Source: Papaver somniferum
Taxonomy: Eukaryota > Streptophyta > Magnoliopsida > Ranunculales > Papaveraceae
NCBI RefSeq assembly: GCF_003573695.1
Contig: NC_039362.1
Location: forward strand, 3,446,929-3,510,928
Reading direction: 5' to 3'
DNA: 64,000 bases
Shown piece after piece: positions 46,203 through 57,419 of this stretch. Within the stretch, counting starts at the first letter, position 1. Every line of letters begins with the position of its first letter. Below the pieces are notes generated by a model. It saw only the letters and a list, made by a program, of their open reading frames with translations, was not told the origin of the DNA and made no database searches. A program made the translations under genes and the position numbers.

Positions 46203-47072
46203 TTACTTCTTTTCAACAACTTTTGTTTTGACCCTTTTCAGCCATCGTTGATACTTCAAGCAGTTCCTCTTGATATGACCCTTCTTCTTACAAAAGAAAC
46301 ATGTATAAGAGTTATGTGAACCTTGCTTTTCTTCTCCTACACCATCCTCTTTATCTGCTCCTGTTGATGCTTTTCCTGTTGATGTTGATACTTTGAAGTT
46401 TTTTTTAGTAGGACCTAGTGCAGATGAATGATGTATTGAATGTGCATACTACGGTGTTTCACGTCGATGCCTATCTTCCTCTTGTACACAGTGAGTAATT
46501 AGTTCATTCAAATCCCACTTCCTATCACAAGTGTTGTAGTTGATCTTAAATGCTTCAAACTGCTTTGGAAGAGAATTTATTGCTTGTTGCACCATGTAAT
46601 CATCAGGTAGAAACATGTCTAGGTTACGAAGTTTATAGATCAGTTCTGCCATTTGAAGTATATGCTCTCTGATACTACTTTTCCCATCGTACTTCATTGA
46701 AGATAACTGACTTAAGTGAGTATTGGCCAAAGACTTTGTAGACCCCATAAAATTCTTCTCAATCACCTCAATCAGTTCTGTAGCCGTGTGTTTAACAGGG
46801 ATTCCTCCTCAGATAGCATCAGGTATAGCCCCTCGAATGATTAGAATAGCCATTCTGTTTGCTTTTTCCCACTTGAGATATGCCTTCTTTTGAGCATTTG
46901 TAGACTCATCTGTAATTTCTGCCGGTTCTGGTTCCCGTAAAGCTATATCGAAATTCCAACACCCTAGAACTATATCGACTTGCGACTTCCACTTTAAGTA
47001 ATTTGAACCACTTAAAGGCTCGATACCAGCCATAGCAGTCTGAACTTGCGAAGAATTCATAACTAAATACAA
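46203..47072 (-). pseudogene. Copia gag with CCHC zinc knuckle, two nonsense codons
   Basis: One frame runs from 47072 to the stop at 46203-46205 (about 290 codons). It opens with the DUF4219-like block GIEPLSGSNYLKWKSQVD and continues with the UBN2-type gag core (IREHILQMAELIYKLRNL, then INSLPKQFEAFKINYNT). It ends with the zinc knuckle CFFCKKKGHIKRNC near 46285-46250, a perfect CX2CX4HX4C. A TGA at 46809 (in GAIPDAI*GG, probably from an Arg codon CGA) and a TAG at 46449 break it; there is no frameshift. Gag packages element RNA into virus-like particles. The stop after the knuckle is a designed end, since nothing pol-like follows. Confidence 0.9.
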
Positions 47073-47147
47073 AACAAAATTCTTTATTTAACTTTAAGCA
47101 CTAAGGCAAGCATAAACTTTATAAAGACTCGATATTGTCGTCACTTC

Positions 47148-47328
47148 ACCTTTGGGTAAAGTTATTACATATCTAAGTCCCCTAAAATGAAGTTCAAGAC
47201 TGATGTACTCATACCAAGTAAGTAAAGGATCTGTTAAACCTTTGGGTTCATTAGAAATATCACTTACTAGATATGAACAAATCCTCTTGTCCATTAAAGA
47301 TAACATCTGCATGATTAACCTTTGGGTT
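47148..47328 (-). repeat. CCCAAAGGT boxes in the TR-GAG leader
   Basis: Three copies of the box (read on the minus strand) at about 47148, 47238 and 47319, spaced 80-90 bp, lie between the primer binding site and gag. The same box recurs in element B. Confidence 0.75.
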
Positions 47329-47650
47329 TGGGCATACAGAATGAGATCCAAAATGCAACTACATGCAGTCCTCTTCATAGAAACATACACTTTGTATCCT
47401 ATCAAAGTAATCACTTTGGCAACACTTATCAAGTAACAAAGATGCATAAAGACTGCTGCTGCGTGTAACACTTTACAACTTCATTTCAGGCCAACACATG
47501 AGCAATAAAAAACCTATTCATGGTACTAACAGATTCGACATCAACACACCATGATTGAACATGTGAGATACTGAAAATTTCATGTAAAACACAACAAGTA
47601 TATGAAAATCAGATGTAGAACACGTCTTAAACCTATGGCTCTGATACCAA

Positions 47651-48336
47651 TGTTGAAATATCAGCCTCTAAACATGCTTGCATATACCATATTACTAAGA
47701 ATGCTTTGGACAATCATACAAGTCACAACATATGCTGATATATATAGAAAACTTTATGCTTGGGATTAAATGTGCTACATCTAGAAATAACTACATGATA
47801 ATTGAATAGAAAGAACATGTTTTATGCTTAACTTTATCATGTTCAGATATAACTATTTGAAGCTAAAACTAGTTGTATGCTTGGTATGAGATATTTTTCA
47901 AGTGCATAACATAGGAGATTATAGGGTAAAGATATACCTGACTTTTCTCTGATAAGTATAAACAATCAACAACAGTTGGTACCTTAGATAAAATCCTTAA
48001 GAGGAAGGTTTTTCATCAACTTCTATGTCCTTAAACTTCTAATGGCAGAAATTACTTTAAATAAGGCTAGAAGGGAGTCCACCTCCAACTGCATAGACAT
48101 GTGTCACATACTCAGCCATCATGAGGTGGAGACACATCCCTTAACTTCAAATAAAAAACTTGCATGCCACTTAATGGACTAACTTGATGTACTATAGACT
48201 TATGTACAATCCCCACAAAACAGTAAAAGTCTTGCCTTTAGTACATGATGTAAACATTAAATTTGACTAAGATTAGACAAATCCGGTTTTATCAAACTAA
48301 ACATGATTAGTTGATAAACCATAAAAAAGTCTAACA
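47651..48336 (-). repeat. 5' LTR of the TR-GAG element
   Basis: 686 bp; adjoins the primer binding site (complement of 47638-47649). Confidence 0.92.
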
Positions 48337-50191
48337 TTAAGTTCTTAATTAATGAAAAATCTTAATTTTATGTATTATGTCTCCTGCTCAACATCTAGGT
48401 GTATTTTTAGGTACCACAAAGACTTAATTGGACTTAGCTCTATAAACGTGAAATATATTACTTCTGCTGGTGATTGTGTACATATAATGGTTGTCCCGAT
48501 CCTATTAGTATTGAGTGAGTTATCATTGATAGAAAACTAGTCGTCGTAGCTGTATTCCTGTGCTTTCAGTCACGAGTGACCATAAGTAGGAGCCTTTCTA
48601 GGTATGTTAGAATCGGAATTAGTTCCCGGTCAAAACCAGAAATATGTAGAGGAGACTTCCACCTTTATAAAGAGATATCATTTGTTAAATTTGGATCAAA
48701 AATGAGAAATATAGACACCCCGAAACTTGACCATTTGTGATGTGTACAAGTTATAGTTATCTGTCATGTGTTTGTGGAAATGACCGAGTCAACTCGACTG
48801 AGTCAACACTAGTTGGACCGAGGTAGCGAGTCAGACCTGTTCGGTTCATGGATCGAGATGTGGGTTAACCCAATGGGTTAGACGAGTGGGATTGGGCTTA
48901 GAGGTAGAAAACTTATCATGTAGTTTTGGACCACTTATGGTCCGAATTAGCTTCTGATTCCTTCTGCAAAGTTGTAGGGTATTTCGAGGGATTTCCGATG
49001 ACACCCAATTTGACCCCATTTGGATAAGTAGATAATGTTTTCTTCCCAAATTACATAATAATAGGTTATAGATCCATTGATTAAAACTAGAAGCATTAGT
49101 TATTTCACTTAGACTAAAGAATCGTATGAGATTATGTTTTAAGCCTTATGTGAGCCTTTTGGCTAATTTCTTAGAGTGCTTATGTGATTAACAATTAGTC
49201 TTTATTAACAACGATCAATTCAAAGGATGTACCAGTGGATCGTGGATCTCGAGGTAGGCGTGGCTTGTCATCAAAAGAGGTGGGAATACTTTTAACTCTT
49301 TTGAAACTACTGTTGTTTATTTTACAAAAGTTTATGTTTAAGAAACCCATACATTGTCTGTTGTGCATTTCATGCATTGTTTAGTTTGAATTATGATTGT
49401 TCTGTTGATTCTTTGAATCTTTCCATGAATTAGAAAGGACTTGTAATGTATGTCATTATGAATTTTTATGGGAAATAATAATTTCCACCTGTGGTATATG
49501 GGATACGCTCCTTCGTATTTATATCTATTTACTTTCAGCTTTTATGCTTATTAGGTGTGGAACAACCTGGCATCAATATAGCTATGTAGGTGTGGAAAAA
49601 CCCGGCATCACTAATATAAATTGTTTGAACAAGGAGTTTGCCCATATACATGTTTGTGCATTTCCAGTGACTTAGTCACTTTGATGTTTGGGAAAACATA
49701 ATTGTTTTCCAAATCTTGCTCATGATTTCTTTAAAGTTAAATGTTATTCCTGCGGGGCACCCCTTTTAGGGATGATGTGCTCACCCATTCTCACTTTCAG
49801 TTTCAGAGACAGATCAGAGTTGCGCAGCGAAAGCTTCGAACTGTTGAGTCTGTTTTTGGTTAACTTCTGTTATGTTTATTACGTTGTATATTTTATTTGT
49901 AAACCAAATGACTATTATATATGTATCATTTCAGAGAAGTTCTTGTATATATACATTTCAGAGCGGGATTATTTTTCGGGTTAAGTTTTGTAGCAGATTC
50001 CCTAATTGAATGTTTAAGTAAATGATTTAGATTTTAGTGCCTCTTTATTTAGTTAATCTCTTGGATTAGTCAGCTGCTAGCTTTGGGGGCGCTACACCAA
50101 GCCCCGCGCACACCAAATCAAAAATACATCACCACGGGGCGGGACGAAGCCCTGCGCTCACCAAGTTAAAAGGGGAAAATGCCATGTGTGT

Positions 50192-50332
50192 CAATGACGG
50201 ACCTACAGCTGGGCTAAAGGGGGACTTAGCCCGGGTAGGCTTTCCAGTCCACAAGCCAATTTTTTTTTTGCTCGACCAAGGCTTCTAGCCCGGGTCTTAA
50301 AAGAAAATTTATCTTTTCTGGGTCCGTCCCTG
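50192..50332. mobile_element. hAT-like MITE, 141 bp
   Basis: The ends CAATGACGGACCTACAG and, inverted, CAGGGACGGACCCAGAA form terminal inverted repeats. The flanks ATGTGTGT (50184-50191) and CTGTGTGT (50333-50340) make an 8-bp target duplication with one mismatch, typical of hAT elements. There is no coding content. Internal CCCGGGT occurs twice in the same orientation. Confidence 0.75.
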
Positions 50333-50699
50333 CTGTGTGTAGCACGGGCACAAATCTAATAATAAAGAATTTCACCTACCGGCTATGGGACCAGCACAAT
50401 CTGCAAGAGTCCAACAATTTGTTTCTTTTCTTTTTTTCCTTCCTGCTAAAACCCGCAGCGGAATTCAAAAACTAGGAAAAGTAGGTCCCTTGCATCTTGA
50501 ATACAGGAATTAGAATTATGTTTGTGTGAAATGTAAAAATTGATAGTTGGTGGTATCTGTCTCGTGCATTTTTAGCTAAATGGTGTGTAAATTGAGATGT
50601 GGTATAAGTTATCAGGTTTGACACCTTGTAGGATAATTTGTCTACTATATCGTTCACTTCTCATCTTTTCTCTTTATTTAAAATTTCACATTAATTGTT

Positions 50700-51335
50700 C
50701 ACTCTCAATGGTTGTGTCACAAATTCATTCCCTGTCAAACCAATACAGAAACTCATGATCGAGAAACTCAATAGACACGCGGGAAGGATACTAGTTTTGC
50801 GAAGCATTAATAAGCTGGTCAAAATTATCGAATAGTTCTTCCATGTGGAATAGAGGTTCCCAGAGAAAAAGATATTTTACCATCCACAGGCTAATACCAC
50901 GAGAATCATTTCATCTTAGTCTCACAAATTAGTTCCCTGTCAACACTCAACAGTAACGCGTGGTTGAGAAACTTAATAAACTGGTCAAAATTCTGTTTTC
51001 CGAGTAGTACCTCTTGGTGGAAACAGAAGGATATTTTACCTTCCACATTCATTTGATCTTAGTCTCACAAATTCATTACCAGTGTCAAACCAATACTGTA
51101 ATGCACGATCGAGAAACTCGATAAACTGATCATAGTTATCTATTTTACAAATAGTTCCTCCCTGTGGAATAGAGGTCACCAGAGCAAGGATATTTTACCA
51201 TCCACAGGCCAATACCACGGCCTGGAGATTCATGTCATCTTAGTGTCTCACAAATTCAATTCCTGTCAAACCAATACAGTATCACATGATCGAGAAACTC
51301 AATTGACATGCAGGAAGGATACTATTAGTAGTTTA
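50700..51335. repeat. Four diverged repeat units downstream of the SPIRAL1-like gene
   Basis: Units start near 50712, 50930, 51064 and 51245. They share CTCACAAATTCATT, CCTGTCAAACCAATAC, GATCGAGAAACTC and GGAAGGATACTA or AAGGATATTTTACC. They are variably truncated and non-coding. Confidence 0.75.
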
Positions 51336-51677
51336 TGAAGCATCAATTCAACTGAACGTATATAGCAAGAAGTAACATAGAAATTTTTAAATCAGCGCTT
51401 CATTAAACACCAACTGGATTTAAGGAAATCGACTCAAGTAGCAGATGGAACCCTTCATTACAAATATGAAGGTTTTCACAATGTCACTGAGCTTATAGTT
51501 GAGACATTTTTTGCACCTGATCTCGGTAATCCTCAGCTGAGCTTACCGACTGAATACATTTAGGAAGACATATATATTACATAGGAGATTGTTTATCATC
51601 TTAAGATACAGTTTCTCATAACTACTACTACAGGTCTAAATAACCCATAGCTTTACTACTCTGGAGAAAAAATAACC

Positions 51678-52356
51678 TCAGTTGCTACCACCACCTCCGC
51701 CAAAGAGGTAACCCAGGGAAGACCCACCGCCAGGAGCTGCGTGAACCTTAGTCGAAGGTCGATCCTGTTTCCAGAAACGCACATATGAGCATATATTGTA
51801 ACCACAAAAATCTAAGCAATCCATTCACAACAGACACAGAATTGCAAATATGCAGATGCAACATAACCAATCATACAAGATAAAAATACATCGAAGCTAG
51901 ACAGAGCATGAATTCACAATGAAGCTAGAATGACTTGTCCAAGGCTGTATAATAAGGTAAGTGTACAGATGTGTTGTTTCGCAGATAAATCAGTCATCAA
52001 CTACGAATGGGACCAGATGATGCAATTTCGCAGATCTTAGTTTAAAGACTTACAGTGATGAAATTGCCAGTGTTCTGGCCATCAGCGCGATAGTAGTTAT
52101 TGGCTAGAGAACCTTGCACTACTCCAGCTGGACCCAGCTTAGTTTTATCTGCTGGGGGCGAAGGGGAAGACTTGTTAGCTGCAGGTACAACATTTTGTTC
52201 CACCTGAACTGGGGGGGTCTGAGCAGCAGCAGCATCAGCAGTGGGAGTTGCAGCAGCAGCAGTTGCAGCAGGTGCAGCTGTTTTTGGTTCCTCAGGACCA
52301 GCAAAGAGATACCCTAAAGAACTCTGACCTCCTCCATAACTGACTCCACGGCCCAT
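51678..52356 (-). CDS. SPIRAL1-like microtubule-regulating protein
   Basis: Two coding exons: complement 52054-52356 (303 bp, start ATG 52354-52356) and complement 51678-51764 (87 bp, stop TGA). Together they encode 129 residues; the junction has a GTAAGT donor and an AACAG acceptor. The N terminus MGRGVSYGGGQSSLGYLF and the C terminus NNYYRADGQNTGNFIT...GGGSSLGYLFGGG are the two conserved ends of the SPIRAL1 family, with the SSLGYLF motif repeated. Between them is an Ala/Pro-rich linker. Family members bind cortical microtubules and support directional cell growth. The ATG at MGRGV is chosen over an upstream in-frame ATG because the latter lies beyond a 5' UTR splice acceptor (about 52370). 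The gene looks intact. Confidence 0.95.
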
Positions 52357-52681
52357 TTGTCTGTCTTTCTGTATAAGATTCACATTTTAAAGTTACATAT
52401 AACCAAATCACAAAAGATATCTACAAAAACTAGGGTTTAATTTTGGGGATCGCCCTAAAAAGTAAAAAAATTCACTCTCAAGTACCAAACAAACGCCGAG
52501 TCAGATCTTGTTTATACACGTTTCATGAAACTACTGAAACTGAGAATATAACATGAGATGGTGAATGCCTGACTACATACAATCTAGATCCGCCATTATT
52601 TACTTATGGATTTGCAGTAAAACAACAAGAAGAAGATGAAGAAAGAGACAATTAAATCTGGGGTTTCATTTTTTTCATACC

Positions 52682-52850
52682 TTAGTTTTCGGATCCAAAC
52701 TGGAGAAAGGCAAGATCGGAGATTATTTGAGTTTACAGAGAGAGAGTGTGTGAGTGATAATGGTGGTGAGAATGAGAAATACAGTGGAAGATGCAAATAT
52801 CAAAGGAGGAGTAGAATTTTAAGTTTTATAGAGGAAAGGGCAAAAAAGAG
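52682..52850 (-). other. 5' UTR exon of the SPIRAL1-like gene
   Basis: On the minus strand the text ends CCGAAAACTAAG before GTATGA, a plausible donor at about 52681. The matching acceptor CTTATACAG lies 14 bases before the start codon, giving a ~310-bp leader intron, common in this family. A purine-rich CTCTCT tract (52735-52750) lies in the exon. Confidence 0.5.
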
Positions 52851-52859
52851 TTTTTGATA

Positions 52860-53768
52860 CGCCCAGACCTTGTAAGTTATAACGCCAGAGTCATTCTAAT
52901 TTTGAATTTTTCTAAATAATTAACCGTTTAAATTCGAAAACTACGCTATCCTGTAATCCGATATTATCGGTAGTGGGATTCTAACTTTTGGCAACGGCAA
53001 CAAATATGCTATGGACAAAACTGTGCCTTGGATCATATTCACAAAACTTATGGCTTGTTTGTTACGGCTGACTCGTAAGGATCCGACCCAAATATCCAAA
53101 TATGACTCAGTATGTTTGTTTTTTTACTCAAATCTGATTTAAAAGCACGTGAACCAATGGCTTGATCCAATAAATCGGGAATATTTTGTTACCAAATTCA
53201 AACATGAGGTATTGGGTAAGAGTTGGCTAAAACTAAAAGCGTGACATCTAACTCTCGACGAGTCAGAAGTTGACTCATATCCAAATCGCACACGCCAACC
53301 AAATAAGACATAATTGATATTAAATTTTTGGGAATATGTTAGGTTCTAGTTTTTTTTATATTAGAAGACTCCTGGTTCTAGTTTTTTTGTATTAGAAGAC
53401 TCCTGGAATATGATACATCCACATATAATTCTTACTTTGAAATAGTATTCATTTCAAGAAAAAGAAAATCAAAAACATAGGATTCTCGACAAATAAGAGT
53501 TTGTTATTACATAAAATTCTCATGGTTACTAATGGGGGTACCAGTTTAGTTTATTGAGAAAGTATATCAAAATTCATATAAAACAAATTAAAAAGCAGGT
53601 TTTATAATTTTGTACCAATCTGACACCCAATTAGCAGTAATATTGGAAAAACTTTCTCAAAATCCTAGGACTGCAGATTTTATATTGAGCGTCGAAAACA
53701 AGCACTAGACGCCCAATAAAGACGTATTTTGAATAAAGTTTTATTACATCTTTAATTGATATTCAAAT
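52860..53768. other. Intergenic; contains a 36-bp tandem duplication
   Basis: No gene seen. GGTTCTAGTTTTTTT followed by ATTAGAAGACTCCTGG occurs twice in tandem at 53341-53404. Confidence 0.6.
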
Positions 53769-54890
53769 TCAAACAAATGAACATCTTTTAGAAGCCAAAA
53801 GTTCGTTCTTAAATTCTTCTTTCGCCTTGGCCTGAAATTTTAGAAAGCCGCTCTCAACTTGCTTCGTTTCCGTTTCCCTTATTACACTTTGCGGAGGTGA
53901 TTGCCCGGGTTTCCTCGATGCTTTTCGTGAGCATAAGCAACACCAAACTGATATTGGGCACAATACTGCGGCAATAACTGAAAGAACAACTCCAACGATA
54001 ACAATTTTCACAGGCAAGTCATTTTTCTTGGCTAAAATAGGACAACGAGGCAGTTTAATGTCAAATAAAGTTCATGAAATTAACTAAAATCAATCGTGAA
54101 CGTAGATGCGCGCATTGTATACGTACCTTTAGTTGGAGGAGGAGGAGGTAAAGAAGACGATTGAGGAGGCTTCGCATTAACAATGATAACCTTGGGTTCA
54201 TAGAAAGGATACATTTCATATCTGAAATTGCAACTTGGATTGAGAACAGTCGCACCAACTTTTCCACTACAACATACGGATAAGTTCCTGGCAACCTGGC
54301 TGAGGCACTTACTGCAATCCGATGATGACATATCTGAACACTGCGCTAATCCATATATCTGCCTAGACGCCGACAAGTTTGCTTCTCCTACAACAAACAA
54401 TTTAATAGATAGACCAGAAACTACACTTTCTATGACTAATTTCTCCATTAATCCAGCTAAACTCATCTTGATTATTTCCAGTAATGCTAGTTTGGTTTAC
54501 GATATAAAACATTGGTTTCTGCAGCTTAATTGAGAAGAATGATTCGTTAGATTACCTTAGAACACATGCATCGTACCATAATATTGCTTGTTTAGAATTC
54601 AGACATCTTATTTTCTGTTTAATGTCTACACTTGCTACGTCAAAATAAATTTGGCATTCTTCCGGTTTAAGATCACCTCTGCACTGGTAACTCCCGTAAA
54701 CAACGTCGGGATCGGACCCGATACGGGAACTTCGATATCTGTTGTTGGTGCCTTCGTTGTTAAATAAAGTGAGCGATGAAGAGAGAAGGTAGTTGAGGTT
54801 ATTCTGATAAGTACTGTTAGTGGTATAATTACCTCCTGAACAGAATTCTTGAATAAATATCGGCTTTGCAAATGTACTACTACTGAGAAG
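53769..54890 (-). pseudogene. Cysteine-rich receptor-like (DUF26/Gnk2) pseudogene
   Basis: On the minus strand the first DUF26 domain (54880-54560) reads FCSGGNYTTNSTYQNNLNYL and VYGSYQCRGDLKPEEC. A stop follows at the conserved Tyr after ACVLR (about 54553). After a frame change the second DUF26 domain (54466-54190) has GEANLSASRQIYGLAQCSD and CSKCL, then a Pro-rich stalk. A GTACGT donor and a TTTTAG acceptor lead to an exon (54040-53769) with one transmembrane segment (IVIVGVVLSVIAAVL) and a short tail instead of a kinase. In domain 1 the last Cys of CX8CX2C is lost; domain 2 has seven residues instead of eight between the first two Cys. No signal peptide was found. CRK and CRRSP proteins act in extracellular stress and defence signalling. 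Confidence 0.75.
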
Positions 54891-55687
54891 GTAATTGAGG
54901 TGACTAATATCGGCTTTATATGATCAAAAACTCTGTTGGGTCAGTATGCTTTTTGTTTTCGCTCTGTGAATCGGGCGATTGTTCTATGCTAACCAAGTAA
55001 GTTTTCTCCTCTCATAATTTGATTTAAGCATCGTCTAGCATCTGTTTTACATCAGTTTATGATAATCTAATCACCTACTCTCTTTTAGTTATGCATAAAT
55101 AGTGTCTGATTTTCTTTTAGTTCCTCAAGTTCTCTTTTATTTTCTTCTTTCTCTCTCTCATTTCTCACAATTTTCTTTATGGGTTTCTAACTCTCCTGGT
55201 TCCTCCATAATGTGTTCACAGTTTGTTTATTCTCATATGGCTTTTGCCAGTGTTTTTGTTATGATTGTTGCTTTTGCTGAGTATGTCTTTAAGCTTTTGC
55301 TAACAGGTCTGGATTGTGCTGGTATCAATGGCATCAAAGGTATCAACGATGTCAATGTATTTGTCAGAGGTGAGTTAACTCAGCGATTCCATCCAAGGAG
55401 TCAAAGATGCAGTTTATCCCGCTTTCACGGCAATTCAAAAAAATTCAAACTGAAGAATTTCAGTTTTATTTGGAAAGTCTGCCTTTTAGTTTTTCTGGCA
55501 AAGTTGTTAGCCAGCTGTAGAATTTCCAGTTACCAAAATTATCCCAAAATATTTGCTACCGTAATTCAGACCAAAAAATAAACTTTCATTCATATCCTTT
55601 TTATTCTCAAAACCCTAATACCTCCATTCTAATCTATAAGAAAACAACAGTTAACGATCCTATCTCACTATCAATAACCTTTCACAA
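54891..55687. other. Intergenic region and probable LINE leader
   Basis: A 159-residue frame at 55102-55581 has no recognisable motif and an odd composition, so I do not call it a gene. From about 55580 the text is probably the 5' UTR of the following LINE. Confidence 0.35.
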
Positions 55688-56820
55688 GATGGCTGACGAA
55701 TCTTCAAGCAATGTTGGTGATCTGGTTAACAAGTTCAAACAAGCCACTTTGGAGCTCGGAGACACTAGTAAACTGATTGTTTGTGTTCAAAACAAGAACA
55801 CATCAGAAGAATAGAACTCAAACTGGGAGGCCAGCGCAATCGGGGAAGTCATTATAGAGGGAAGAATGAATTATGCTACTGTTGAGAAGTGGCTACCGTT
55901 TACTTGGCCATTCATGACTGCAGAAGATGTGAATATTGTGGAGGTGGAACCCAATACCATGATTTTCAAGTTCAAAAACTGGGATTTCCTAAATAAGGTA
56001 ATAACTGAAAGACCATGGAGCATCAACAGGCATCTCCTAGTCATTCATGATTATATCCCTGAACTGGTTTACACGGAGAAGCACTGGGGATTTCAGATGT
56101 TTTGGATTCAACTGAAATATTTTCTCCCTGAACACATGTGTAGATTCTGTCACTAAGATAGGAGAAATTATGGGAGAGGTGACTAAGATTGAGCCTGCAG
56201 ATGCAATGCCAATTGGAAGCACACCATTCAAAGTATGTGTGAATGTTGATCTTACTATGCCACTAAGAGGAGGAGTCAAGTGCATCACCAATGCTGGAAT
56301 CACTAAATGGCAACAGTTTTTCTATGAGAGGCAACCAAAAGGAATTTGCACGGATTGTTATGTAAATAAACATTGCAAAGTAGCATGCAAAGCTGCAACA
56401 ACTTACTTACAGACAGCTCATGAAAAGCCATACTTTTTTGGAAAAGCTAACTCTGTCAAGAAGTGCATCACAGTTAATCCTAAGAACTTGGCTCTTATTT
56501 GCCAAAAAAATCCTAAGAAGTTTGTGAAATCCACTGCTTTTGTCCCACTTAAAGATGGCATTGCGATTAATATGGAATTTCTCCTCAAGAAGAGTGATCA
56601 AGATCACGAAGAAGACAATAGACTAGGAAAAAGGTTCACGACTGAGAATCTTAATGATGTTGAAAGCTCCTCTGACAACAATGCGCAAGATACCAGCATT
56701 TCCATCCAGGCTACTCACAGGGTCATAACTGGAGATAATCAAACTGTACTCACAGAAAAGGAGGTTCAGGTATACACCTCATCACTTTTCTCTATTCTCT
56801 TATGCAGGAATTACCAATAG
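55688..56820 (+). pseudogene. LINE ORF1 (DUF4283 and zinc knuckle), disrupted
   Basis: The ATG at 55688 begins MADESSSNVGDLVNKF. A TAG at 55811-55813 interrupts it, after which the DUF4283 domain follows (VEKWLPFTWPF, FKNWDFLNKVITERPW, LLVIHDYIPE, 55866-56090). A frameshift near 56140 (after PEHM) precedes DSVTKIGEIMGEVTKIE and the zinc knuckle CTDCYVNKHCKVAC (56350-56391), the arrangement of plant L1-type ORF1 proteins. The frame ends at 56820, close to where an unrelated inserted element begins, so the C terminus is probably cut off. ORF1 is an RNA-binding partner of ORF2. Confidence 0.85.
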
Positions 56821-57419
56821 GTACTATTATGGTAGTCTTAGTTAGTAGCAGGTCCACCCACTAAAGCCCAGTAACCAGAGGTCCATAATAAAAAGAAAAA
56901 GAGGAAATTGGACCAAATTTTTTATCCCCTGGTCCGGTACACGTGCGGGATGTCATAATCCACTTTTAAAAATACCCAAACTACCCATTCCCTGTAATAC
57001 ATATATATCTCTTAAAAAAATCACCATTTTTTACGGATCTGAGTTCCGCTCTCCTCCTCTCTTTCTTCATCTTCTCAAATTTTGCTCCTGCTTTTGGGTT
57101 ACGAGCTAGAGTTTTTATGAAGATTTCTTTGAAGATTTACAGGTATGTTATCTAATATCTCTTTCTGCTGTTTTTTTTTTCAACTGAATCTGTGAAGATC
57201 GGATCGTTTTGATTATGTTTTCACTTTCTTGTTTCGTTTTTTGTTTGTTTTTTGCATTTATTTTTGTTTTGGTTTGTTTTTTATGAATCTTGATCGTAAT
57301 TATTCAATTTTTTGGCTAGATTATGATATTTTTAACATATTTGAACTTTCGATTTGATTATCTTGTTGTTTTCGCTTCTTCATTTTATCAAAATCGTGCT
57401 TGTTTGTTGTTTCAGGGGT

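Larger units (their letters stand above)
44762..48336 (-). mobile_element. Gag-only Copia element (TR-GAG type), complete with TSD
   Basis: The LTRs are 44762-45455 (3') and 47651-48336 (5'); they begin TGTTAGACTTTTTTATGG and end TTTCAACA on the element's strand. A perfect 5-bp duplication TTAAG flanks it (44757-44761 and 48337-48341). The primer binding site is the complement of 47638-47649 and the polypurine tract AAGTGGGAGAA abuts the 3' LTR. The only coding is a gag with zinc knuckle; integrase, reverse transcriptase and RNase H are absent. This matches the plant TR-GAG class, which depends on proteins from autonomous relatives. Its LTR resembles that of element B. Confidence 0.92.
43805..50096 (+). 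mobile_element. Gypsy-type solo LTR (~2.7 kb) split by a Copia element
   Basis: It starts TGTAAGGATCC at 43805 and ends GGGGCGCTACA at 50096, as in Ty3/Gypsy LTRs of Tekay/Del type. Without the nested element (44762-48341) it is about 2.7 kb. The right part contains GGCACCCCTTTTAGGGATGA and GATGTGCTCACCC (49758-49791), usual near the end of such LTRs. No primer binding site or coding follows, so it appears to be a solo LTR. The flanks GAAAG and CCAAG match in only 3 of 5 bases, so the boundaries are tentative. Confidence 0.6.

Noticed and set aside
47094..47471. 125-residue minus-strand ORF as a second TR-GAG gene
   Set aside because: It overlaps the leader between primer binding site and gag, contains the CCCAAAGGT boxes and has no domain; probably chance.
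55102..55581. 159-residue ORF as a membrane or secreted protein
   Set aside because: No recognisable domain, no splice or neighbour support, and composition fits AT-rich chance coding.
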